NCBI GenBank assembly: GCA_937864815.1
Contig: CALMJY010000087.1
Coordinates: 1 to 50,301 of the forward strand
From: an uncultured Bacteroidota bacterium
Lineage (GTDB): Bacteria; Bacteroidota; Bacteroidia; Bacteroidales; VadinHA17
DNA: 50,301 nucleotides
Direction of reading: 5' to 3'
The stretch's first letter is position 1; each line of letters starts with the position of its first letter. Made by a program: the position numbers and the translations under genes. The notes beneath the pieces are model-generated. The model did not search any database, was not told the origin of the DNA, and worked only from the letters and a program-made list of their open reading frames with translations. This document shows, one piece after another, positions 43,413-50,301 of the stretch.

Positions 43413-45125
43413 TTACTGTACTAAAGATTTGAAAGTCTCATCTGCAAAATACTTGTAGAATTCCATGTCTGTTTTAGCATATGGTTTCCACTTGCCATCA
43501 GTTGCAATAGCTTCACGGAGTCCGTTCATCATGTATGTTTTGTCATCAAGACGTGCCCCGACAACACCTTTCAGATAATCTCTTTTACCTTTGCAGGTCT
43601 CTTTCATACCATCAAGCATAACTTTTGCTTTGTTAACATCGCCTTTGAGAACAAGAGCAAGAGCATTGTTGAAGCATGGCTCTGAACCAAAATAGTTCAC
43701 TGCTTTGTCATATTCACCTTTTGTTATAGAAATAACACCCATTCCCCATTTTGATTCAGCTGTTGCTGCTGTCATAGATGTAAAATACTCTTCAGCTTTG
43801 GCAAGGTCACCTTTTGCAAGAGAACCCATACCGAGGTTATTTTTAATTACATCGTTGTTCTCCATTGCTTTTGCCTTTTCGAAAGCGGCTATGGCTTCGT
43901 CGTTTTTGCCAAGAAGCATGTAGGTGTATCCAATGTTATTCTGAGCGCGGATGCATTTCGGGAATGCTGCTGCTGCAGTCTGGTAGAATTTCAGCTGCTC
44001 ATTCTGATCTTTTGTAAGGGTGGCTGAATAAAGCATTTCCTCAATGCCCAGAACACTTGCATCACCTCTCATTGCTGCAAGGATCTGCTCATCACTGCGG
44101 CCTACTTTGTCAACACTTACGATCATCTTTGACCTTCTCAGTTTGGGAAGGATGTCTGTTTTAAGACTCTCGTATGCAGCTGCCATGTTTTTGATCTCTT
44201 TTTCACGAACTTCAGGATCAGCATACATTGAAAGAACGCGGAGTATGAGGTCTTTGTCAGCCAATGTTGAAGCTTCTACTTCTGCCTTGAATCCGTCCCA
44301 GTCTTCAGCTGTGGTTTTACCTTCGAAGAAACCTGCTGTTTTTGCAGCTTCTACTTTGGCAAATTCTTTCTTGATGAATTTGTCAGCTGTTGCACCCCTG
44401 TTTACAGAGAGTTTTTCGTTGAGATCAAATTTGCCGTCTGGTGAAGCAAATGAACTTACAACAGTTGTTTTGAATTTGCGGTTTGGATCAGCATTAACAT
44501 CTGCAATATATTTTTTTAGAGCAACAATATCTTCAGCCTTGAGTTCTTTTGGCTGTAGGTCTGACCTGTTGATGATGTAGTTGATGTCAGCAACTCCTGT
44601 TTCAGGAATAATTCTTACGAATTTGTCTTTCATCATAATTGGTTTGCCATGAATCTGAACCAGTGTTGAAGTTGCAACAACACCATCAGCAAGTTTAACA
44701 GGATCAAAATCAAGCGTTGTTGAACCTCTGACAGCTTTCACCTTAAGAACCAGTTCTGAGATTCTCATTGCCTCTTTGTAAGGAACAGCGCTGGTATAGG
44801 TAAAATCTCCGCCTGTATAATTGATCACTTTATTGTTAGCCTGAACACTTTCGCCCTGAAGAACCTGTACTTTATCAAAAGCGATTTCGCCGCCTTCATA
44901 CTTAAGTACCGGGGTTGCAGTCAAAGTAGTTTTCTTATCAAAATAATTAGAAGGAAAGGTACCTTTGATAGTTACTGTAACCATACCGGCATGAGCTTCC
45001 AGCATTTTAGGGGTAACATCATACTTGATCTGGCTGGCATTTTTCTTCATTTTATTCAGGCCGCTACAACCTGTCATCAGAGTTGCGGCAAGGATTAGGA
45101 TAAAAAAGCTTCTGATTTTTTTCAT
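43413..45125 (-). CDS. TPR lipoprotein with OmpA-like domain
   Basis: 570 aa outer-membrane-type lipoprotein (lipobox MTGC, Cys20). Residues ~35-190 are beta-rich. The region around KFKTTVVSSFASPDGKFDLNEKLSVNRGATADKFIKKEF resembles the peptidoglycan-binding OmpA-like fold (with an insertion). From ~385 onward come TPR units (IRAQNNIGYTYMLLGKNDEAIAAFEKAKAM, KNNLGMGSLAKGDLAKAEEYFTSM). It probably links the outer membrane to peptidoglycan or serves as a scaffold. Length and composition suggest an abundant surface protein. It is monocistronic. Confidence 0.8.
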   Translation of the reverse strand: MKKIRSFFILILAATLMTGCSGLNKMKKNASQIKYDVTPKMLEAHAGMVTVTIKGTFPSNYFDKKTTLTATPVLKYEGGEIAFDKVQVLQGESVQANNKVINYTGGDFTYTSAVPYKEAMRISELVLKVKAVRGSTTLDFDPVKLADGVVATSTLVQIHGKPIMMKDKFVRIIPETGVADINYIINRSDLQPKELKAEDIVALKKYIADVNADPNRKFKTTVVSSFASPDGKFDLNEKLSVNRGATADKFIKKEFAKVEAAKTAGFFEGKTTAEDWDGFKAEVEASTLADKDLILRVLSMYADPEVREKEIKNMAAAYESLKTDILPKLRRSKMIVSVDKVGRSDEQILAAMRGDASVLGIEEMLYSATLTKDQNEQLKFYQTAAAAFPKCIRAQNNIGYTYMLLGKNDEAIAAFEKAKAMENNDVIKNNLGMGSLAKGDLAKAEEYFTSMTAATAESKWGMGVISITKGEYDKAVNYFGSEPCFNNALALVLKGDVNKAKVMLDGMKETCKGKRDYLKGVVGARLDDKTYMMNGLREAIATDGKWKPYAKTDMEFYKYFADETFKSLVQ

Positions 45126-45251
45126 AGTTAAAAGTGTTATTTGTTTAAAATTTCTTAGATGTCAGTTGTAATGAACAATATAGTAAATACTCTATGTAAT
45201 GGCAAATTTAAAATAATTATGGAATTAATCTAACCTTTTTTCAAAAATTAA

Positions 45252-45893
45252 TTACAAAATAACCATATTCAGACCAGTTGGATATGCCTTCCCGAAAATA
45301 ACATCAACAATTCGTCGGTAGTCATTTTCATTATCCACATAATCAACAGCATTTACATCAATGACAAGATATTTGTTCTCAGGATTCTGCCGGAAAAATG
45401 CAAAATAGCTTTCCTGTATAGTCTGAAGATACTCTTTTGTAATATCACTTTCATAAATACGGCCTCTTTTTTTAATGTTTTTTAACAGTCGTTCAGGACT
45501 GAGATGCAGGTACACATAAATATCCGGTTTAGGCAATGACCCATAAACAATATAGAAAATCTGACGGTACAGATTATACTCCTCGCCGGCGAGTGTTGAT
45601 GATGCAAATACCAGCGATTTCATAAAGTAATAATCAGCTATGGTAAAGGCCTTGAAAAGATCCTGTACAACCAGTTCCTCCTGAAGCTGACGATACCGGC
45701 TTGCAAGAAATGAAAGTTCGAGAGGGAATGAATATTTCTCAGGTTCCTTATAAAATTTAGGAAGGAATGGGTTATCGGCAAAATGTTCAAGGATAAGCCT
45801 GGCATTGAATTCATCGGCTATCCTTGTTGCAAGTGTGGTTTTACCTGCTCCTATATTCCCTTCAATAACAACATAGTTGTACCTGATATCCAT
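45252..45893 (-). CDS. Deoxynucleoside kinase
   Basis: 213 aa cytoplasmic kinase. The P-loop is VVIEGNIGAGKTTLATRIADEF (about 9-20), followed by ENPFL-like ADNPFLPKFYKEPEKYSFPLELSFLASRY, the substrate-lid region of dAK/dGK-type deoxynucleoside kinases. PKPDIYVYLHLSPERLLKNIKKRGR gives the later arginine-rich lid. It phosphorylates deoxyadenosine/deoxyguanosine in nucleoside salvage. It has its own promoter, upstream of which the pnp terminator lies. Confidence 0.92.
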   Translation of the reverse strand: MDIRYNYVVIEGNIGAGKTTLATRIADEFNARLILEHFADNPFLPKFYKEPEKYSFPLELSFLASRYRQLQEELVVQDLFKAFTIADYYFMKSLVFASSTLAGEEYNLYRQIFYIVYGSLPKPDIYVYLHLSPERLLKNIKKRGRIYESDITKEYLQTIQESYFAFFRQNPENKYLVIDVNAVDYVDNENDYRRIVDVIFGKAYPTGLNMVIL

Positions 45894-45921
45894 TCTTTTT
45901 GCATATTCATTTTTATGAAAT

Positions 45922-45951
45922 CAAATTTAAGAACAGAATGATAAATAACAA
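45922..45951 (-). promoter_or_regulatory. Promoter of deoxynucleoside kinase gene
   Basis: On the minus strand TTG (45949-45951), a 19-nt spacer and TAAATTTG (45922-45929) match the Bacteroidota promoter. The start codon is 28 nt downstream. Confidence 0.62.
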
Positions 45952-45954
45952 TAA

Positions 45955-45980
45955 AAAAGAGACTTTTGGAAGTCTCTTTT
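45955..45980 (-). terminator. Terminator downstream of pnp
   Basis: A perfect 11-bp stem (AAAAGAGACTT/AAGTCTCTTTT) with a 4-nt loop, flanked by T runs on the minus strand, lies ~60 nt after the pnp stop. Confidence 0.8.
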
Positions 45981-45988
45981 ATGTTTTT

Positions 45989-46022
45989 CCCACTTAAGCC
46001 CCCCCCTGGGGGGTTTGGGGAT
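45989..46022. repeat. C/G-rich palindrome after pnp
   Basis: CCCCCCCCTGGGGGG forms a hairpin within AAGCCCCCCCCTGGGGGGTTTGGGGAT. It is similar in style to the CCCCCTTCAAAGGGGG elements at 31761 and 35779. Confidence 0.5.
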
Positions 46023-46037
46023 TATAAGGAATAAAAA

Positions 46038-48233
46038 CTAATTATCGCTATTTTCATGACGCCTTTTATCATGACCATGTCTTGGTTCATGAGGTTTCTT
46101 TTCATGATCCTGTTTCGGAGGACGCGGAAGAAGTTCTTTCCTTGAGAGTTTTATCTTCCCGGTCTTCTGATCAATTTCTATTATTTTTACTTCTACTTCC
46201 TGTCCTTCCTTCAGGACATCCTCGACAGCTGCGGTTTTCTTCCAGTCAATCTCTGAAATATGAAGGAGACCGTCCTTATTCGGAAGAATCTCAACAAATG
46301 CTCCGAACTGAACAATTGTCTTAACCTTTCCATTGTAAATCTGTCCTACTTCCGGTATGGTTACTATCTTTTTAACCCAGTCAAGTGCAGCAGTTATTAC
46401 CTCTGCATTCTCGCCAAATATATTTACATCACCATGTCCGTCAATCTCCTCTACAATAATAGTGGCACCAGTGACACGCTGTATTTCCTGTATAACTTTT
46501 CCACCGGGTCCGATCAATGCACCAATCATCTCTTTCGGGATTGTAAGCATCTCTATTCTCGGGGCATGAGGTTTCAGTTCAGGACGCGGTTCAGCAATTG
46601 TCTGGGTCATAATATTAAGGATATGCATCCTTCCTTCCTTCGCCTGGTTAAGTGCTTTGGTCAGGATCTCAAATGAAAGACCGTCAATTTTTATATCCAT
46701 CTGTGTGGCGGTGATTCCATCACGGGTACCTGTAACCTTAAAGTCCATATCACCAAGATGATCTTCATCACCAAGGATATCTGACAGTACGGCGTATTTT
46801 CCTGTTTTTTTGTCAGTTATAAGTCCCATTGCAATCCCTGAAACAGGTTTTTTAAGCTTTACGCCTGCATCCATAAGAGCAAGGGTACCGGCACATACTG
46901 TTGCCATTGAAGATGAACCGTTAGATTCAAGAATATCCGAAACGACTCTGACTGCATACGGATTTTCATCATCCGAAGGCATCATGTTTTTCAAAGCACG
47001 CAGTGCAAGGTTTCCATGACCTATTTCCCTTCTGCCTGTTCCGCGATAAGGTTTTGCCTCGCCTGTGGCAAAAGGTGGAAAATTATAGTGTAGTGTGAAC
47101 TTTTCAGTCCCTTTGTTCAGAACATCATCTATTATCTTTTCATCGAGCTTTGTGCCAAGGGTGACTGTCGTAAGTGATTGTGTTTCACCCCTTGTAAAGA
47201 GTGATGAACCGTGTGTAGCGGGAAGCGGATCAATTTCACAGACAATTGGCCTGATATTTTCAGGCTTCCTGCCATCCAGACGGATATTGTCATCAAGCAC
47301 CAACCTGCGTGCAGCTTCCTTCATCACATCATGGTAATATCTTTTTGCAAGAGTCTCATTAACAGGATTCTCTTCTGTAAACTGAGCCAGAAATTCAGTA
47401 ATTATTGCCTCGAATGAATCAATACGTTTATGTTTGTCGGCTGTGCATGATCTGGCTGCCTCATGGCATTTACTATATGTCTCATCCCATATCTTTTTCC
47501 TGAGATCCTCATCGTTAACCTCATGACAATAGGTTCTTTTTACAGTTGAACCAACTTCCTGAGCAAATTCAATCTGTGCCTTGCACATTATCTTTATTGC
47601 ATCATGAGCCACCTTAAGAGCTTCGATCATATCTTCCTCCGAAACCTCCTTCATTTCCCCCTCAACCATCATGATATTCTCATAGGTTGCTCCAACCATC
47701 AGGTCTATATCAGCATCCTTAAGCTGGGTTGCTGTAGGGTTTACCACAAATTTGTTGTCTATCCTGGCCACCCTGACTTCTGAAATAGGTCCGTTGAAAG
47801 GAATGTCCGATACTGCCAGTGCTGCAGAAGCTGCAAGACCTGCAAGAGCATCAGGTATTATATCTATATCTGCCGAAACAAGATTGATTGTAACAAATGT
47901 TTCCGCATGAAAATCATCAGGGAATAGTGGTCTCAAAGCCCTGTCAACAAGCCTTGATACAAGAATCTCATAATCAGAGGCTCTTGCTTCTCTTTTGAGG
48001 AATCCGCCCGGGAAACGACCGGTAGAAGCATATTTCTCTTTGTACTCGACGGAAAGCGGCATGAAGTCAGTATCCTCCTTTGCCTCTTTTGCAGCAACAA
48101 CTGTTGCAAGCAGCATTGTTTTTCCCATCTTCAGGAGCACAGATCCGTCAGCCTGCCTGGCAAGTCTGCCTGTCTCAAGGGTTATTGTTCTCCCGTCACC
48201 GAGATCAATAGTTTTCTCTTTTACTTTAAACAT
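46038..48233 (-). CDS. pnp: Polynucleotide phosphorylase
   Basis: 731 aa. Two RNase PH domains (~10-140 and ~320-460; [29 protein letters not shown] in the second) flank an all-helical linker. KH ([27 protein letters not shown], ~560) and S1 ([33 protein letters not shown], ~640) domains follow. The acidic/basic C-terminal tail ([29 protein letters not shown]) is a low-complexity, His-rich extension. It degrades RNA 3'-5' by phosphorolysis and acts in mRNA turnover. The order rpsO-pnp is conserved across bacteria, though here a terminator lies between them. Confidence 0.97.
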   Translation of the reverse strand: MFKVKEKTIDLGDGRTITLETGRLARQADGSVLLKMGKTMLLATVVAAKEAKEDTDFMPLSVEYKEKYASTGRFPGGFLKREARASDYEILVSRLVDRALRPLFPDDFHAETFVTINLVSADIDIIPDALAGLAASAALAVSDIPFNGPISEVRVARIDNKFVVNPTATQLKDADIDLMVGATYENIMMVEGEMKEVSEEDMIEALKVAHDAIKIMCKAQIEFAQEVGSTVKRTYCHEVNDEDLRKKIWDETYSKCHEAARSCTADKHKRIDSFEAIITEFLAQFTEENPVNETLAKRYYHDVMKEAARRLVLDDNIRLDGRKPENIRPIVCEIDPLPATHGSSLFTRGETQSLTTVTLGTKLDEKIIDDVLNKGTEKFTLHYNFPPFATGEAKPYRGTGRREIGHGNLALRALKNMMPSDDENPYAVRVVSDILESNGSSSMATVCAGTLALMDAGVKLKKPVSGIAMGLITDKKTGKYAVLSDILGDEDHLGDMDFKVTGTRDGITATQMDIKIDGLSFEILTKALNQAKEGRMHILNIMTQTIAEPRPELKPHAPRIEMLTIPKEMIGALIGPGGKVIQEIQRVTGATIIVEEIDGHGDVNIFGENAEVITAALDWVKKIVTIPEVGQIYNGKVKTIVQFGAFVEILPNKDGLLHISEIDWKKTAAVEDVLKEGQEVEVKIIEIDQKTGKIKLSRKELLPRPPKQDHEKKPHEPRHGHDKRRHENSDN

Positions 48234-48285
48234 TATATATAAAATTAGTGATTGCTGAAATTACTTAAGATTTTACAAATAGAAA

Positions 48286-48310
48286 AAAAGGCAACTCTTG
48301 ATTGCCTTTT
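48286..48310 (-). terminator. Terminator between rpsO and pnp
   Basis: AAAAGGCAA/TTGCCTTTT, a 9-bp stem with a 7-nt loop followed by a T run on the minus strand, lies 7 nt after the rpsO stop. It should separate rpsO from pnp transcription, at least in part. Confidence 0.75.
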
Positions 48311-48316
48311 GTTTCA

Positions 48317-48586
48317 CTATTTACGTAATTTCAACGCTTTTATGATTTCGCGATACCGCTCGATATCTTTAATTTTGAGATAATCAAGAAGCCTTCTCCT
48401 TTTACCTACAAGCTTTATAAGAGCCTGCTGTGTACTGAAATCTTTTTTGTTCTTCTTAAGATGCTCGGTAAGATGATTAATCCTGTATGAGAACAGCGCT
48501 ATCTGGCCCTCTGCAGTACCGGTATCGATTTCAGACGTTCCGAATGTTTTGAAAAACTCCTGTTTCTTTTCTGTTGTTAAATACAT
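48317..48586 (-). CDS. rpsO: 30S ribosomal protein S15
   Basis: 89 aa from the ATG at 48586 (MYLTTEKKQEFFKTFG); the track's longer ORF adds 31 residues that lie in the promoter and leader. TGTAEGQIALFSYRINHLTEHLKKNKKDFSTQQALIKLVGKRRRLLDYL is the S15 core that binds 16S rRNA. Length is exactly that of the family. Upstream are a strong promoter and a ~54-nt leader; S15 often controls its own translation through its leader. Confidence 0.97.
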   Translation of the reverse strand: MYLTTEKKQEFFKTFGTSEIDTGTAEGQIALFSYRINHLTEHLKKNKKDFSTQQALIKLVGKRRRLLDYLKIKDIERYREIIKALKLRK

Positions 48587-48643
48587 ATCTCTGACCAAAA
48601 TGTTATTAATCCAAATATAAATCGAGTCTCCAATTTTGGAACG

Positions 48644-48676
48644 CAAAAATAAGGCTTTTTTATGTAAATTATCAAA
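48644..48676 (-). promoter_or_regulatory. Promoter P1 of rpsO
   Basis: On the minus strand TTTG (48673-48676), a 21-nt spacer and TATTTTTG (48644-48651) match the Bacteroidota consensus exactly. The leader to the ATG at 48586 is about 54 nt. Confidence 0.75.
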
Positions 48677-48767
48677 CAATTGACTTTTTTTTTAATAATT
48701 TTCTAAAATAATTTTTCCGGAGGTGAAAATAAATATGTAATATTATTGCACTTCTCTCAATATAAAG

Positions 48768-48803
48768 ACGCAAAAATAAGGCCGGTCGTTGCGTCACAGA
48801 CAA
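48768..48803 (-). promoter_or_regulatory. Possible second promoter P2 upstream of rpsO
   Basis: The 15-mer GCCTTATTTTTGCGT of P1 recurs perfectly here (48768-48782), again containing TATTTTTG. TTG lies 22 nt upstream (48801-48803). It could give a longer rpsO leader or a short RNA. Confidence 0.45.
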
Positions 48804-48865
48804 CATTTAATTGTTTATTAGTCAAACGAAAAGCAACATTCGTCAAAATCAAAATAGTTTTTTAT

Positions 48866-50188
48866 TTATGGCTCAAGCAAAAGCTCACTTTGCTCCTTAA
48901 GTTTTATCCCCGAACTTATAAGCCTGAAACCAATCCGGCAATCAAGGCACCTTCTTTTTCTGCAATAACAATCTCTCAGCTGAAGCAAAGCCTGTGAGCA
49001 AAGAGCATTTTCTGCATTTATACCTGCATCCGACCATTCCCTTATTACCGAATTATCTTCGGCTTTAATCATTTCCAGAAAGGAAACAGCCCTCTCTGAA
49101 AATTCTGTCAAGCCATGATTCTTTCCATATACAAAAAGCAGAGGGATAACTGAATTTATCAGAAGGAGATCTGTTGCCTGAGAACCGGTTTTCTTGGCAT
49201 TGCCCCGCTTATGTGATCCGAATGTATAATGATCATCCCAGTATTCTGAAGCAGTTGCTTCAAACAGAACCCGGAGATGTCTTATGTCATTAACTTCCAG
49301 AAGCTTTGAGAAAAGGCCTCCTGTAACGGCAAGCATACCTGCAAGTTGTGAGATCCTGATTGTGGGAAAATTCGACGGGCGCAGTCGTGCAAATTTCCAT
49401 ATCCATCCGTGAAGGGGCTGGAGTGAGTATTTTGATGAAAGAATCTTGTACTCTTTTATCAGGTGTTTATAATAGGTGTCATTAAGTGCTTCCCTGAACA
49501 ACCCTTCATGAAGCATTCCTGAGGTCCCGTAAAGAAGTGCTTCAATCTGAAATCTGTTGTCGGAATGTTTTCTTATTATTTTAAAAGGCAATGCCCTGGA
49601 GAGCATCTCAAAAGGTTCGGTGTTTACCCTGAATCCGAAATAACGGCTCAGCAGCCTGTAAAAAGTCTCCTCCCAGTCATTCCCTGTATCAGAAAGTATT
49701 TTTATAATCATACCTGACTTCTGTTCAATCCGTTCAACAACAAGAGCTTCAATCCAGCTATTAAGTAAAAGTTTGTCGAAACTGCCTGTCTCTTCCTGGC
49801 ATGCAATTACAAATGGATTGTTGATCAGGGAGATGTATTTATCATACAGGGAATTTTCAAACTTCAGTTCAGTGGTAAGAAGTTCTTCTCCCTTTGAGTT
49901 AAAGACCTTCCTGTCATTTTCAGCAACAACATGGAGTACCACATTATCAAAAACAGGATCATCCTGATGACCATGAAGATTGAAGTGTGATGCACGGATG
50001 TGTATCTCAACATTACCTGCCCATGTTGTTCCGTCAACTGATATCCTTGCATTAAAGAAGTCGGGACCTGCATCACGGTTATATTCACCGGGATGTAAAA
50101 CAATTATCGGGTTACCCTCATTATCAAGTAACTTATCTTTGTTATAAAGTCCATATTTCCAGAGAAAATGGAGAAATTCCTCTTTCAT
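48866..50188 (-). CDS. DUF2851-family protein
   Basis: 440 aa from the ATG at 50188; the track's GTG at 50197 adds only three residues. MKEEFLHFLWKYGLYNKDKLLDNEGNPIIVLHPGEYNRDAGPDFFNARI is the DUF2851 signature, followed by VEIHIRASHFNLHGHQDDPVFDNVVLHVV, a nuclease-like acidic/His pattern (E-x-H, then an acidic strand). The C-terminus holds the cysteine cluster CYCRKRRCLDCRIG. DUF2851 is nearly restricted to Bacteroidota; its function is unknown. It stands upstream of rpsO in the same direction but rpsO has its own promoters. Confidence 0.9.
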   Translation of the reverse strand: MKEEFLHFLWKYGLYNKDKLLDNEGNPIIVLHPGEYNRDAGPDFFNARISVDGTTWAGNVEIHIRASHFNLHGHQDDPVFDNVVLHVVAENDRKVFNSKGEELLTTELKFENSLYDKYISLINNPFVIACQEETGSFDKLLLNSWIEALVVERIEQKSGMIIKILSDTGNDWEETFYRLLSRYFGFRVNTEPFEMLSRALPFKIIRKHSDNRFQIEALLYGTSGMLHEGLFREALNDTYYKHLIKEYKILSSKYSLQPLHGWIWKFARLRPSNFPTIRISQLAGMLAVTGGLFSKLLEVNDIRHLRVLFEATASEYWDDHYTFGSHKRGNAKKTGSQATDLLLINSVIPLLFVYGKNHGLTEFSERAVSFLEMIKAEDNSVIREWSDAGINAENALCSQALLQLRDCYCRKRRCLDCRIGFRLISSGIKLKEQSELLLEP

Positions 50189-50243
50189 CCTTAGCACAAA
50201 TTAATTTTATTACAGCGAGATACTAAAGATATGAAAAAAGGTT

Positions 50244-50275
50244 CAAAGGCGCAAGGGCTCAATGGCACAAAGGAG
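50244..50275. repeat. Four 8-bp degenerate tandem repeats
   Basis: CAAAGGCG, CAAGGGCT, CAATGGCA and CAAAGGAG follow one another (CAAxGGxx). This is an intergenic low-copy repeat; nothing else is recognised between 50189 and the window end. Confidence 0.5.
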
Positions 50276-50301
50276 AAAAAAGACAGGGTGATGGGGAGAT
50301 G

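Noticed and set aside
44044-44580. 178-aa plus-strand ORF
   Set aside because: Antisense shadow of the TPR lipoprotein with Ser/Leu-rich composition.
45989-46022. G-quadruplex or regulatory site
   Set aside because: The C run is directly complementary to the adjacent G run, so a simple hairpin explains it better.

Overview
The window looks like chromosomal DNA from a member of the Bacteroidota, most likely Bacteroidales/Marinilabiliales-like. The evidence is a type IX secretion (T9SS) sorting tail on a giant surface protein, Bacteroidota families such as DUF2851, DUF5715, DUF6165 and DUF5009-type acyltransferases, almost no Shine-Dalgarno sequences, and repeated matches to the Bacteroidota sigma promoter (TTTG, 19-21 nt, TAnnTTTG). 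No rRNA, CRISPR array or transposase was seen.

Layout. 1-5.4 kb: a truncated GH95-type glycosidase lipoprotein, an exporter-type ABC half-transporter, a secreted S9 peptidase and a secreted GH16 glucanase. 5.44-15.9 kb: an accessory region anchored on a tRNA-Pro(CGG) gene. The tRNA is preceded by a broken 5' tRNA half carrying an 18-bp palindrome in its D-loop. It is followed by a 172-bp segment that recurs exactly 6,100 bp downstream and begins with the last 13 bases of the tRNA. Between the two copies lies a one-directional cassette: a truncated NTF2-like lipoprotein, two related secreted Ntn-type amide hydrolases, a methyltransferase, and a LytS/LytTR two-component pair. Beyond the second copy is a toxin-antitoxin cluster: an AbiE system whose toxin has lost its catalytic core, two small conserved hypotheticals, and a three-gene HipBST system behind an operator region with 40-bp phased repeats.

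15.9-24.4 kb: a PIF1-like helicase with HRDC, an autoregulated membrane-protein/XRE pair, an orphan SiaC-type phosphoprotein, an RND exporter with a LolA-like periplasmic partner, and a DUF5009 membrane acyltransferase. 24.6-30.4 kb: a roughly 1,900-residue multi-Ig T9SS cargo protein containing a duplicated four-domain block, followed by a second DUF5009 paralogue. 31.8-35.7 kb: a GH92 mannosidase-like lipoprotein, a GT9 glycosyltransferase and DUF6165.

35.8-50.2 kb: mostly core genes, namely priA, a hybrid histidine kinase, two small iron-sulfur (CDGSH) proteins, an M15-like DUF5715 protein, sucC, a TrmH-type methyltransferase, a TPR/OmpA-like lipoprotein, a deoxynucleoside kinase, pnp, rpsO and DUF2851. 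Several short C-rich or palindromic repeats sit between genes.

The best candidates for something undescribed are the tRNA-anchored 6.1-kb cassette coupling two secreted amide hydrolases to a LytTR sensor system, and the phased operator of the HipBST locus. All family names are from recognition by eye; no database search was run.
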